A stretch of 64,000 bases of DNA, taken from assembly GCF_000517085.1 (NCBI RefSeq), contig NZ_KI912107.1, positions 2,415,980-2,479,979 of the forward strand, given 5' to 3'. The position numbers were made by a program, and so were the translations under genes. Below are positions 25,455-34,576 of the stretch, piece by piece. This stretch comes from Saccharicrinis fermentans DSM 9555 = JCM 21142. Lineage in GTDB: Bacteria; Bacteroidota; Bacteroidia; Bacteroidales; Marinilabiliaceae. Numbering within the stretch: the stretch's first letter is position 1; the number at the start of each line of letters is the position of its first letter. Below the pieces are notes generated by a model. That model was not told the DNA's origin, did no database searches, and worked only from the letters and a program-made list of their open reading frames with translations.

Positions 25455-26129
25455 ATGAACCTACTCTTAATTTCTGTTGCTCCAGTATTCATCATTCTGG
25501 TATATATTTATTATCGCGACAAATATGAGAAAGAACCGATTGCCCTTTTAATGAAAGGATTGCTAGCAGGGATTCTATGTGTATTCCCCGTTATTTTGAC
25601 CGAACAAATAGTTTCTTCATTATTACCCGTTCTTTTTTCAGAAAATATAGGAATGGCTTTTGGAAACGCTTTTCTAGTAGCTGGCCTATGCGAAGAAACA
25701 TTTAAATTAATAGCTGTTTATATACTTATTTGGAAAAATCCAAACTTTAACGAACGTTTCGACGGCATTGTTTATGCAGTATTTGTTTCCCTTGGATTTG
25801 CCCTGATAGAGAACATTATGTATGTATTTTCCAACGGATTTCACGTTGGCATCTCAAGGGCACTAACTGCGGTTCCTGCACATGCCATGTTCGGTATTAT
25901 AATGGGATATTACCTAGGATTAGCCAAATTCATACCCGCCCAAAGAATCAAATATTTTACATTGGCCTTTTTCACACCTTTCTTATTTCATGGTTTCTAT
26001 GACTTTATCTTAATGGTGAAAATTCAATGGCTCCTATTCTTGTTTTTTCCGTACCTGATTTTTTTGTTATTAAGAACCCAAAAAAGAATGAAAGAACACG
26101 AACAAAATTCAATATTTAAATATCAATAA
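25455..26129 (+). CDS. PrsW-family intramembrane metalloprotease-like protein
   Basis: This 224-residue protein has seven or eight hydrophobic helices. It shows the PrsW/CPBP-type conserved residues E-E-x-x-K near residues 79-83, an E-N motif near 121, H in P-A-H-A-M-F-G near 141 and H-G-F-Y-D-F near 180. In Bacillus, PrsW makes the first cut in an anti-sigma factor; the substrate here is unknown. The ArfB-like gene follows after only 10 bases, so they are probably co-transcribed. Confidence 0.85.
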   Translation: MNLLLISVAPVFIILVYIYYRDKYEKEPIALLMKGLLAGILCVFPVILTEQIVSSLLPVLFSENIGMAFGNAFLVAGLCEETFKLIAVYILIWKNPNFNERFDGIVYAVFVSLGFALIENIMYVFSNGFHVGISRALTAVPAHAMFGIIMGYYLGLAKFIPAQRIKYFTLAFFTPFLFHGFYDFILMVKIQWLLFLFFPYLIFLLLRTQKRMKEHEQNSIFKYQ

Positions 26130-26139
26130 TACATCCACA

Positions 26140-26532
26140 ATGAATTTAGAAACTGAATTATCATATACTGCTTCCAGAAGTTCAGGGCCGGGAGGTCAGA
26201 ATGTAAACAAGGTAAATACACGTATTACCCTTCACTTTGACGTAATGAATTCTTTGATTCTGAACTCACACCAAAAACAAGTTATATTAGATAAACTACA
26301 AAATAGAATTAATAAAGAAGGCCAATTGGTTATTGCATGTGAAGAGACCCGATCGCAATTACGAAACAAAGAACTTGCCATTGAATTACTCCACCAGTTA
26401 ATTAACCAGGCATTAAAGCCGATTATCAAACGAAAAGCCACCAAGCCAACGCATTCTTCGAAATTAAAAAGACTTAAAGACAAAAAGAACCACGCCAACA
26501 AAAAGGTAAACCGTCGAAAACCCGATTATTAA
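26140..26532 (+). CDS. arfB: ArfB/YaeJ-type peptidyl-tRNA hydrolase
   Basis: This 130-residue protein contains the release-factor motif S-S-G-P-G-G-Q-N-V-N-K at residues 14-24, with the catalytic G-G-Q, and a strongly basic C-terminal tail rich in Lys and Arg. This is the ArfB pattern: the tail enters the empty mRNA channel and GGQ hydrolyses the peptidyl-tRNA on stalled ribosomes. It lacks the codon-recognition domain of a true release factor. Confidence 0.88.
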   Translation: MNLETELSYTASRSSGPGGQNVNKVNTRITLHFDVMNSLILNSHQKQVILDKLQNRINKEGQLVIACEETRSQLRNKELAIELLHQLINQALKPIIKRKATKPTHSSKLKRLKDKKNHANKKVNRRKPDY

Positions 26533-26681
26533 TTAACCACACAGCACCCCAACATCTTTACAAAAAAGATAAATAAAGCCATGATATAGTGTTTTTCACA
26601 CTTTACATTAAAAAATCCATTACACCTAATAAATGAGGCGTAAAATACCTCCAGAATTTATACTTGCCGGTTAACTGTCTG

Positions 26682-26776
26682 TTCTGCGAGTTCCATATGC
26701 TCCATAAAAAAGCGAGCTAAGGTGATATCTATTCTACCTTGCGAAGGAAAACAATAGTTTTCTTGCAGCCACTAAA
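26682..26776. repeat. Rearranged fragment of the dispersed intergenic repeat
   Basis: TTCTGCGAGTTCCATATG at 26682-26699 matches the inverted-orientation segment seen at 16.97 kb. TTTTCTTGCAGCCACTAAA at 26758-26776 matches the terminal segment of the 34.5- and 57.0-kb copies in forward orientation. The middle is shortened and different, so this is an internally rearranged or decayed copy. It lies between the ends of the arfB and NYN genes, which converge here. Confidence 0.55.
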
Positions 26777-26792
26777 TATGAACCTTATCTTT

Positions 26793-27521
26793 CTATTTGT
26801 TCCTCACAAAAATTAATTTAGAACGACTCTTCATTTTTTCCCTTTGTTCTATTTCAAATTTACCTGTTGATTTTATTAAAGGTGTCAATTTTTGGAAACC
26901 ATAATTTCTAGGGTCAAAATTCGTTTGCTTTTTCTGCAATAAACTACCCACATCACCCAAAAATGCCCAACCATCATCATCAGACAGATCAGTTATCGTG
27001 GTGGCAATCAATTTAATTTCCTTTGCCGTAATTTTATCCACCGTAACCTTTTCTCCATCCTTCTCATTCTCTGATTCCTTAGGCTTGGTTTCATTCTTTA
27101 ATATCTCAAGATAAATAAACTTATCACAGGCCACAATGAAAGGATTAGGTGTTTTCTTCTCACCAATACCAATCACCTGCATCCCAGCTTCACGCAATCG
27201 AGTAGCTAGTCGGGTAAAATCACTATCACTGGATACCAAGCAAAAACCATTTACTTTTTCCGAATATAAAATATCCATCGCATCAATAATCATGGCTGAA
27301 TCAGTGGCATTCTTACCTGTTGTATAACCATATTGCTGAATAGGTGTAATCGCATTTTCAAGCAGCAGGTTTTTCCATTTCGACAAATTTGGTTTTGTCC
27401 AATCTCCATAAATCCTTTTAATAGTAGGATTTCCGTATTTGGCAATTTCTTCCATCATTTCTTTTATGTATGCCGATGGAATATTATCTCCGTCTATCAG
27501 TACTGCTAAATTGATATTCAT
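26793..27521 (-). CDS. NYN-domain ribonuclease-like protein with OST-HTH/LOTUS domain
   Basis: This is a 242-residue protein. Residues 1-145 form a PIN-like NYN domain with acidic residues in L-I-D-G-D-N (8-13), a D near 90-95 and S-S-D-S-D-F near 118-123, the expected metal-binding set. A charged linker near 150-170 precedes a LOTUS/OST-HTH-like domain (170-240, with a G-W-A-F-L-G-D-V-G segment). LabA-like proteins of this design are presumed RNases with an RNA-binding module. The substrate is unknown. Confidence 0.85.
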   Translation of the reverse strand: MNINLAVLIDGDNIPSAYIKEMMEEIAKYGNPTIKRIYGDWTKPNLSKWKNLLLENAITPIQQYGYTTGKNATDSAMIIDAMDILYSEKVNGFCLVSSDSDFTRLATRLREAGMQVIGIGEKKTPNPFIVACDKFIYLEILKNETKPKESENEKDGEKVTVDKITAKEIKLIATTITDLSDDDGWAFLGDVGSLLQKKQTNFDPRNYGFQKLTPLIKSTGKFEIEQREKMKSRSKLIFVRNK

Positions 27522-27604
27522 TTTATTATAATATTATAATTATTCATTACTGGCTTATTCATATGTAACATAGAAAACAAGAGTAAAAGATGTCTCAATT
27601 TTAT

Positions 27605-28570
27605 TTAGATATCTTTTTTAGCTCCAATGGATAGAGCAATCTTCTGATCCAACTCTTTCACCTTTAATTCCATTTCGACCATACCATCTACTTTCACTGT
27701 ATCTTTACGCACATACCCTACATATTTAAGCCAAGCATTTGACCTAAGCCTTCTTCTTTTTTGAATCCACACAAACAACGAGTCATCTTGCAATTCATCG
27801 ACTGTAGGATAAGGTTCTCCCATTTCTATTTGAGGATATAAATCTAACAACACCTTCTTCGCCATCAGAAAATGGCCTGCATAATTGGGGTGTACACCAT
27901 CTGGCATAAAAGTAGAATCTCCTTGAAGTGTTTTTGCCTTTGCCAAGATGGACTTTAAATAATTATGCCAATCTATCACCAGAAAGCCTTCCTCTCTTAG
28001 TGACAATATCCAATCTGCATAAGTATCCAACACCTCATTATATTTATAATATGGATGACGGAAAGAATGGGCTTCGCCTTCCTTAGTTAAGTCCTCCTTT
28101 TTAGGATCCGGATCAAACAAAGTAGGTGTCATCAAAATAAGCTCCGCCCCTACACCTTTCACTTTTTCACTTAGTCGGTAGATACCCTTTTTATATGCTT
28201 CTAAACGTTCCTCATCCGGGTTTGAGAATATTCCATCATTCATTCCATAGCAAGTCATTACCAAGTCGGGCTTTACCATGGACAAAGCACTATCTAAGCG
28301 TTGATGTATGCATGGTCTTGGAAAAGGATGCTCAGCTTCTGATGCTCCATTTACTGTTTCACTAGATAATCCAATACTGATGATATCCAACTTTTCATTG
28401 GGGAAACTTTTTCGCAAATAATATTCTATATAAGTAACGTAAGCTCCATTTTGAGTAATACTGTTACCTAAAACGAGTACTCTTTTATTATGCAGAACTT
28501 TAAGCTCTTTGAGAGAAGGCGTACATGAAACAATCAAGAATATTGAAAAAGCGAAGGATATAAATTTCAT
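27605..28570 (-). CDS. SGNH/GDSL-type esterase lipoprotein
   Basis: The start at the ATG at 28570 gives a lipoprotein signal with L-I-V-S-C; an upstream in-frame start only adds a polar lead. SGNH blocks are visible: G-N-S-I-T-Q (block I, Ser nucleophile), Y-G-M-N-D-G (block III Asn) and D-G-V-H-P-N (block V Asp and His). Beside sulfatases and a GH105 enzyme it is most likely a surface esterase removing acetyl or other ester groups from an algal or plant polysaccharide. That substrate is inferred from context. Confidence 0.8.
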   Translation of the reverse strand: MKFISFAFSIFLIVSCTPSLKELKVLHNKRVLVLGNSITQNGAYVTYIEYYLRKSFPNEKLDIISIGLSSETVNGASEAEHPFPRPCIHQRLDSALSMVKPDLVMTCYGMNDGIFSNPDEERLEAYKKGIYRLSEKVKGVGAELILMTPTLFDPDPKKEDLTKEGEAHSFRHPYYKYNEVLDTYADWILSLREEGFLVIDWHNYLKSILAKAKTLQGDSTFMPDGVHPNYAGHFLMAKKVLLDLYPQIEMGEPYPTVDELQDDSLFVWIQKRRRLRSNAWLKYVGYVRKDTVKVDGMVEMELKVKELDQKIALSIGAKKDI

Positions 28571-28608
28571 TTGAAATAAGGCATTTTTAAGTTGGTTAAT
28601 CACTATTG

Positions 28609-28652
28609 ATCCCCAATATTAATAATAAGTTTTCAATTATTAATATGGGGAT
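28609..28652. promoter_or_regulatory. Long hairpin between sulfatase and esterase genes
   Basis: ATCCCCAATATTAATAAT (28609-28626) and its near-complement at 28636-28652 pair over 17 positions with one bulged base and a 9-base loop. It lies in the 113-bp gap of a leftward operon and has no T-run after it, so it may be an mRNA-processing or stabilising structure rather than a terminator. Confidence 0.5.
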
Positions 28653-28683
28653 ATGGTCAATATATCAACTTATACCAAAAAAT

Positions 28684-30123
28684 TTACTTTCTGGCAGCCT
28701 GAAGGTATGGTAAAAATGTTTTAATTAATTCTGGGTACTGTTGAGCCACATTGTTTTGCTCCCTAATATCGCGCTCTAAATCATACAGTGCATAAATAGG
28801 GTCTTGATCGGGTTTGTTGGAATTCATATAAAAAAACTTCCACTTACCCACACGTAGCACCTGCATATTCCTCCATTCCCAATACAAATATTTATGTTGT
28901 TTTTGTTGGGCATCATTCCCTAACAGTGTGGGTAACAGACTCATTCCATCAACATGATCTGGTATAGAAATACCTACTAGCTCACAAACCGTTGGAAGAA
29001 AATCCCAGAAGGCACTTATGTGATTAGTTGTAACACCTGCCTTTATTTTCCCTGGCCAACGGGCAATAAAAGGAACACGAATACCTCCTTCATAAAGATC
29101 TCGCTTAGCCCCTCTTAAACCACCTGAACTATTGAAAAATTCCATACTCTGTCCTCCTTCATTACTAGGCCCATTATCACTCCCAAACATAATAATAGTA
29201 TTCTCATCAATATCCAATTTTTTTAGCAAATCCATTATTCTGCCAATATCACGATCCATTCTCGAAACCATTGCAGCATATGTAATATTTGGTTCATCCT
29301 GACAACAATATCCCTCAACATACTGACTGCCATAACCTTGATCCTTAACATTACTATTAACATATCCAGGTTTTGTTTTAGGTGTTTCAGGCCATTGATA
29401 TTTACGATATGGTTCTTTAGAATCTTCAGGAACTGTTAACTCAGCATGTGGTATAGCATAAGGCAGATATAAAAAGAAAGGCTTATTCTTATTTTCTTGA
29501 ATAAAACCCAGGGCCTCCTTGGTAAATTCATCATGATTATAGGTTCCTTTACCCGGAATATAATATCCATTTTCGTCGCGAATATTTAAGTTTTCGTTAT
29601 AAAAAACTTTATCATGATTACGCCACATAAACTCCGGATAATAAAAATGAGCAAAACCTTGGTTATCAAAACCAAACCAATGATCAAATCCTTTTTGATT
29701 TGGGCTATTAGCTGCTAAAGGACCTTCAGCCAGGCCCCATTTACCGATAGCACAAGTTGCGTATCCTTCCGACTTAAGCAATTCAGAAACAGTAACATCC
29801 GATGCATCCAATAAGACACCATTTTTCTTTACAGAAGCATGTCCCATATGCATCCCTGTCATTAGTGAGCAACGAGATGGCGAACATACTGTTTGACCCG
29901 AATAATGATTCGTAAACCGGATTCCTTCGGAAGCCATTTTATCCAGACAAGGTGTTTGAATCTTCTCCTGTCCATAACATCCTAATTCACCATATCCCAG
30001 GTCATCAGCGAGAATATAAATGATATTAGGTTTAGGTTTTGATTTTTCTTTGGCACTTGTACAACTTATCGCACCTAAAGTCATCAATAGAACAAAAACA
30101 ATTTGTATTTTTATGTGTATCAT
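28684..30123 (-). CDS. Arylsulfatase A-like S1-family sulfatase lipoprotein
   Basis: This is a 479-residue protein. The signal ends in a lipobox A-I-S-C21. The sulfatase signature C80-S-P-S-R84 gives the formylglycine site, and the metal-binding D-D (40-41) follows I-Y-I-L-A. A G-S-D-N-G-P motif near residue 315 supplies further metal ligands. The length matches S1 sulfatases. It needs an anaerobic or aerobic sulfatase-maturing enzyme not seen in the window. It should remove sulfate esters from a marine polysaccharide at the cell surface or in the periplasm. Confidence 0.9.
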   Translation of the reverse strand: MIHIKIQIVFVLLMTLGAISCTSAKEKSKPKPNIIYILADDLGYGELGCYGQEKIQTPCLDKMASEGIRFTNHYSGQTVCSPSRCSLMTGMHMGHASVKKNGVLLDASDVTVSELLKSEGYATCAIGKWGLAEGPLAANSPNQKGFDHWFGFDNQGFAHFYYPEFMWRNHDKVFYNENLNIRDENGYYIPGKGTYNHDEFTKEALGFIQENKNKPFFLYLPYAIPHAELTVPEDSKEPYRKYQWPETPKTKPGYVNSNVKDQGYGSQYVEGYCCQDEPNITYAAMVSRMDRDIGRIMDLLKKLDIDENTIIMFGSDNGPSNEGGQSMEFFNSSGGLRGAKRDLYEGGIRVPFIARWPGKIKAGVTTNHISAFWDFLPTVCELVGISIPDHVDGMSLLPTLLGNDAQQKQHKYLYWEWRNMQVLRVGKWKFFYMNSNKPDQDPIYALYDLERDIREQNNVAQQYPELIKTFLPYLQAARK

Positions 30124-30139
30124 AAATAAAAGAAGTTAC

Positions 30140-30157
30140 TTGACCCGATCGGATCAA
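30140..30157. promoter_or_regulatory. 18-bp near-perfect palindrome upstream of sulfatase gene
   Basis: TTGACCCGATCGGATCAA is palindromic except for one base pair and sits 17-34 bases upstream of the sulfatase ATG, a good operator position. The rest of the 413-base gap (30124-30536) between the sulfatase and GH105 genes contains no convincing gene; it probably holds the sulfatase promoter and the GH105-gene 3' end signals. Confidence 0.45.
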
Positions 30158-30536
30158 TTGTTGGTAAAATGCGATGTACAAATAATACATAATAAAACTC
30201 ATGCGTAAATTACAGAATCTCATCCTATCTGAAAAATACGGACTAATTCAAATAACCCCCACTAACAAGCATGATAGATCGGCAAAAAACAAGATAACAA
30301 GTTAATTATCATCATATATTTGTATCCTAACAAAGTTGCCCTTTATAACAATTATAGTTGTACTTCTCTGTCAAAATAATGTAGCTGCGGGTCAATACCC
30401 CCGTCTTCTTGCTTGCTCAAAATAAGCTAAGTAAAAAACAACTATAAAACAAATACAATCCAGCGGCACCAATAAATATTATCAACTAAGAGCCTTTATC
30501 TACCATTGTCGTCTAATGGTATTTGAATACATAAAG

Positions 30537-32942
30537 TTACTCCGGCCTTTCCAAAATCATTCCCTTCACACAAACATCGTAATTCACATAAGTATTCCAT
30601 GCCCCGTGAAGCCAAAGTAGAACTTTATACCCTTGGTTCGCCACAACTATCGGGCGTATATTTCGATAGTTAGAATCCGAGGTAATTGCTTTCCATTTTA
30701 TTGTAGACACATCATCTTTAGAACCAATCGTAGCCTCATAAATCTCATGTCTCCCCCCTAAATCCTCACCAGTACTAGGGTTAACATCGGTTGAAATATA
30801 TACTTTCTTGGGGTTAGTAGGATCAAACGTCATCAAACCAGTATAAGAACTTTCAACATAATACAAACATTTACCGGCATACGCTATTTCACGATCATTC
30901 CATTGCTTACCATCCCAAGATGCCATACGATACCTATGATCCGAATTGCTTAAATACAGAGAATACCCGATATAAGGATAACCATTTTCATCTTGCCCCA
31001 TCGCACACGTCCAACCACTATTAGGCACACTCTCATAACCTATAGGTTTTTCCTTCGATTCGCTACCCGTATAAATCTTTTCTCCTTCAGAAGTATACAA
31101 AGGACCTTCTTTTAAATCTTTAATTTTTGTCCCATCTACTCTATAAAAAGCTCCTTCTTTATACTGTGCATAATAAACGCTGTTCCCATACATGCGGGGA
31201 TGCGCATCCGTGTAAGCGATACCAATCGTATTTTCATCTAACTGCACATAACAACAGTAAGGTCGTTGCCGACCTTTTACATCATTAGCGATAAAATGGG
31301 TTCTATTGCTCCATGTTTGACCGTGATCATTCGAAACGATAAAAGCGGGATTAAAGGTTTCTCCATCACGATACAGATTATACAAGCGTTCTTCATTTTT
31401 TAAATAATAAAGATTCATATAAGTAACTCCTCTTTTATCATCATATACATGCTTATATTCCATCCTTTCACCCCAATTCATATAATTATTAGGTGCGGAA
31501 ATATTATAATAATGAACCTTTTCATTGCCATGCTTTGCCCATACTGCTAATATACGTCCATCCGGACGAACATACAATGCTGGGACATCATGGTCGTCAG
31601 CTTGCATCTTTTCATGAAGCGTCACCTTACCCCAAATAGAATCAACATCCAAATCATAAACCCCTACATTCACATCTCCTTGCTGTCCATCCACACCACC
31701 AATAACCAGTTTTCCATCATTAATAACAGCTCTGGGACCCTGATACCAGCACCAACCTCCATTATACATAAAGGTTGTAAATTGTGATTTCTTTTTTTCA
31801 TCATTGGGCAAAGGATAAAATTTACGCACATATTTATACATTTCGGTTCCTGCCGCCAAAAAAGCTCCACTACCATACAATTCTGTATATTCAGGATAGC
31901 TACATCCAGGAGCAGCTCCTACCGGCTGCACGTACCCCACCATACCTTGGTCAGTTACTGCATTTTTCAATGCACTCCATGCACTCAATAAAACAGGTTC
32001 ATAAACGTCCTTATCCAATATTCCATTTTCAATGCCCCAAGCCAAACCAAACACAAAAAAAGAAGTTCCACTAGTTTCTATATTAGGATAGTCATTCTCA
32101 TCTCCCAATAAACCAGACGACCAAGTGCCATCATTGCGCTGTGTCTTTTTTATTGTTTCCGACATCTTTTTAAAAAGGTCAATGTAAAAATGGCGACCAT
32201 CCCAGCTGGCTGGCAAGTCAGGAATCATTAGGGCCAATCCCCCATAAACCCAACCATTTCCACGCGACCAAAAAACCTTATGTCCATTTTTTTCTTTTTT
32301 ATCCAAAAAACTCTTATCGCGGAAAAATAATTGCACCTCCTCATCCCAGAGTATATCGTAGGTCATATGGTATTGTTGATCCATATAGTCCAAATACTTT
32401 TTCAAACTGGTCACCTTAGATAAACGAGCCCATACAGGAGGAGCCATAAACAAAGCATCACACCAGTGCCAATGCCATTCATCACGCCTCTCACTCTCCA
32501 TCATTGCATTAAACTGTTTCATCGTAGGTTGGAGCATATACTCTTTGGCAGTTAAACGATACATATTCAAGTAAAACTGTCCCACCGCTTGATCATCAGC
32601 ATGATACATACGCTTATGCAACTTCCATTGGTGCTTGTTTCCCATCTCAATTAACCAATCTTCATATTTATTGTCACCTGCTATTTCAGAAAACTGGAAC
32701 AGACCTGTATAAAATGTAGCTGGCAACCATTCTAAATCATGGTAAGGCTTTCGGTGATGCCACTTTTTACGATTTTCATCTGGAGGCAACGCGCGATACT
32801 TACCCTGCTCATCCCAGGTGTTTAACTGCCAATCGGCCACTCGTTGTGTAATCTCAAATACATCAGAAGCATTTGGTATCGGTTGTTTTTGGGTGCACGA
32901 CACCCATACCATCATTAGTAAAAGAGGAATCAACTTTTTCAT
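30537..32942 (-). CDS. GH105 unsaturated-uronyl hydrolase fused to BNR_4-type propeller, lipoprotein
   Basis: The ATG at 32942 (801 residues) gives a lipoprotein signal with V-W-V-S-C. Residues 25-370 form the (alpha/alpha)6 barrel of GH88/GH105, with the probable catalytic Asp in W-C-D-A-L-F-M-A-P-P near 158 and W-S-R-G-N-G-W near 225. From about 380 to the end there is a BNR_4-like propeller with a S-N-D-H-G-Q-T-W Asp-box. GH105 enzymes release 4,5-unsaturated uronic acid from lyase products of ulvan or rhamnogalacturonan. With two sulfatases nearby, a sulfated uronate polymer such as ulvan is a reasonable inferred substrate. Confidence 0.85.
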   Translation of the reverse strand: MKKLIPLLLMMVWVSCTQKQPIPNASDVFEITQRVADWQLNTWDEQGKYRALPPDENRKKWHHRKPYHDLEWLPATFYTGLFQFSEIAGDNKYEDWLIEMGNKHQWKLHKRMYHADDQAVGQFYLNMYRLTAKEYMLQPTMKQFNAMMESERRDEWHWHWCDALFMAPPVWARLSKVTSLKKYLDYMDQQYHMTYDILWDEEVQLFFRDKSFLDKKEKNGHKVFWSRGNGWVYGGLALMIPDLPASWDGRHFYIDLFKKMSETIKKTQRNDGTWSSGLLGDENDYPNIETSGTSFFVFGLAWGIENGILDKDVYEPVLLSAWSALKNAVTDQGMVGYVQPVGAAPGCSYPEYTELYGSGAFLAAGTEMYKYVRKFYPLPNDEKKKSQFTTFMYNGGWCWYQGPRAVINDGKLVIGGVDGQQGDVNVGVYDLDVDSIWGKVTLHEKMQADDHDVPALYVRPDGRILAVWAKHGNEKVHYYNISAPNNYMNWGERMEYKHVYDDKRGVTYMNLYYLKNEERLYNLYRDGETFNPAFIVSNDHGQTWSNRTHFIANDVKGRQRPYCCYVQLDENTIGIAYTDAHPRMYGNSVYYAQYKEGAFYRVDGTKIKDLKEGPLYTSEGEKIYTGSESKEKPIGYESVPNSGWTCAMGQDENGYPYIGYSLYLSNSDHRYRMASWDGKQWNDREIAYAGKCLYYVESSYTGLMTFDPTNPKKVYISTDVNPSTGEDLGGRHEIYEATIGSKDDVSTIKWKAITSDSNYRNIRPIVVANQGYKVLLWLHGAWNTYVNYDVCVKGMILERPE

Positions 32943-33028
32943 GTTTAGAACTTTCATTTAAATAAATTAATTACTGATTTGAAGTTGGTTAAACCTCGCA
33001 ATTTTTGCTAAAATATCCTATCTTTAAC

Positions 33029-33063
33029 CATGTTGTAACGGTACTTGTAACCGTTACAACATG
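33029..33063. promoter_or_regulatory. Perfect 14-bp inverted repeat, probable operator
   Basis: CATGTTGTAACGGT (33029-33042) and ACCGTTACAACATG (33050-33063) are exact inverted repeats with a 7-base spacer. The right half also contains an odd palindrome TTGTAAC-C-GTTACAA (33045-33059). It lies between the divergent GH105 and regulator genes, so it is well placed to control both. Confidence 0.65.
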
Positions 33064-33148
33064 GCATTACATTCTAGAAACATGTCATTTACAACACAAC
33101 AACTATAGCCACACTAATTTAAAATCTGCACAACGAAAACCCATAACA

Positions 33149-34294
33149 GTGCTTTCTATAAACGACAAAACGCGTCTGATTCAACAAATAATCAATAGTA
33201 AATCTTTTAGGAAAGCGAGCACAAGTTCAGCTCTACTTAAATATCTTTTAAAGGCACACCTCAATGGCTCTTATCTAAAAGAAGACATTATTGATCTGGA
33301 ATTTTTTGGAACAAAAGCTAAAACAGATAAATCAACCACTAGAGTTAGGGTTAGCATGTATAACCTAAGAAAAAAACTAGATATTTTTTATGACAACGAA
33401 GGTAAAGAAGAGAACTGGAGAGTATGGATAGATAAAGGTCAATATGAGCTTAGATTTGAAAAAAGACAAAAAAAATTCAAAAATAAAATTAAGTTATTTA
33501 ATAAGCATATAGTTGGGTACAGCCTCCTAATAGCAATCTCATCCTCTCTAATCATCATGCAATTACCACCATCCAAACCACAGATATGGAAAAGATTTAT
33601 CAATGAAGAAACTACATTATTTATTGGTGATGCTTTCGGAATGCAAGGAAAAACCATAACAGGCCAGACTGGATTTACACGAGATTATAATATTAACAGC
33701 ATTGAAGAATACTATCAGTTAATAGAAACAAAGCCCGAATTAAAGGAACATTTACATCCGGCCTATTATCAATATTTTACAGGAATGGGTGCCTATGCCG
33801 CACGCGACATCGCCTTATTGCTATCACCCTACAATCGACGGTTCGATGTGAAATTTGACTCCAATACCTCACTAGACGATATTAAAAGTGGAAATGCAAT
33901 ATACGCAGGCCCACTGCTAACCAACCCTAAGTTTATTTCATTATTTAACGATGCCAACAACCACTTTAAAGTAAGCAAATACATGCTTGAAATAAGAAAC
34001 ATTCCAGGGATAAAAGACACATCCATTGATATTTCTACGGCAGGAAAAGAAACAGACTACGCTATTGTATCGAAATACCCGGGTCCTATGGGCACTGAAC
34101 ATTTTGTCTTTTTCTCTAATCATGACATGGGAGTCTCTGCCACTATTGAGTACTTCACACAAAAAGATTCACTTAAAAATTTCTCCAAGCAACATCTCAA
34201 TCATCACAAATACTTTACCGCTTTGTTTAAAGCACATGGCAGAGAAAGAACAAGTTTAAATTTACAACTACTTTGGGTCTTTCCATTTAACTAG
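33149..34294 (+). CDS. Membrane-anchored winged-helix regulator with large extracytoplasmic domain
   Basis: No ATG precedes the DNA-binding domain in frame. I take the GTG at 33149 (381 codons), because the domain starts at once; a TTG at 33005 would translate the operator. Residues 5-105 resemble the OmpR/CadC-like winged helix found at the N-terminus of many membrane regulators: an S-x-x-F-R-K helix, a K-E-x-I-I-x-L-E-F-F-G segment, and V-R-V-S-M-Y-N-L-R-K-K-L then a G-Q-Y-E-L wing. A TM helix lies near 125-142. The remaining 235 residues have no family I recognise and may sense sugar ligands. It should regulate the adjacent divergent polysaccharide genes. Confidence 0.65.
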   Translation: MLSINDKTRLIQQIINSKSFRKASTSSALLKYLLKAHLNGSYLKEDIIDLEFFGTKAKTDKSTTRVRVSMYNLRKKLDIFYDNEGKEENWRVWIDKGQYELRFEKRQKKFKNKIKLFNKHIVGYSLLIAISSSLIIMQLPPSKPQIWKRFINEETTLFIGDAFGMQGKTITGQTGFTRDYNINSIEEYYQLIETKPELKEHLHPAYYQYFTGMGAYAARDIALLLSPYNRRFDVKFDSNTSLDDIKSGNAIYAGPLLTNPKFISLFNDANNHFKVSKYMLEIRNIPGIKDTSIDISTAGKETDYAIVSKYPGPMGTEHFVFFSNHDMGVSATIEYFTQKDSLKNFSKQHLNHHKYFTALFKAHGRERTSLNLQLLWVFPFN

Positions 34295-34337
34295 TCTTTG
34301 CAAGAAAACTCCAAATACTGCGTTATTCTCATTTTTG

Positions 34338-34552
34338 AAACAGTCATTTACAATCAGTAAACTCCTTGGTTTCAAAAATATCGAAAGCCTTGTCTTTGAA
34401 GCTTTCATATGATTATCAATTTGTCTTTCAATGGTCATATGGAACTCCCGATGAATTTTAATCATTCTTCTGTGTGTATTTTAGAATGCTAAAATTCATG
34501 CTCGTTTCTTATCAAAGACAGAAAAAACAGTCCTTTTCTTGCAGCCACTAAC
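34338..34552. repeat. Dispersed 215-bp intergenic repeat, copy A
   Basis: This segment is almost identical to 56850-57063. It contains an internal inverted repeat ATGAATTTTAATCATTC (34451-34467) / GAATGCTAAAATTCAT (34484-34499) around a 16-base loop and ends in TTTTCTTGCAGCCACTAA. It sits between two convergent genes and has no conserved reading frame: a one-base indel between the copies shifts the frame. It looks like a non-autonomous element or structured RNA. Confidence 0.8.
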
Positions 34553-34576
34553 TAAGATTTATCAGTAAAAAACGTT

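Noticed and set aside
34268-34465. 65-codon leftward frame within the dispersed repeat
   Set aside because: The second full copy at 56.9 kb carries a one-base indel that shifts the frame, so the peptide is not conserved.
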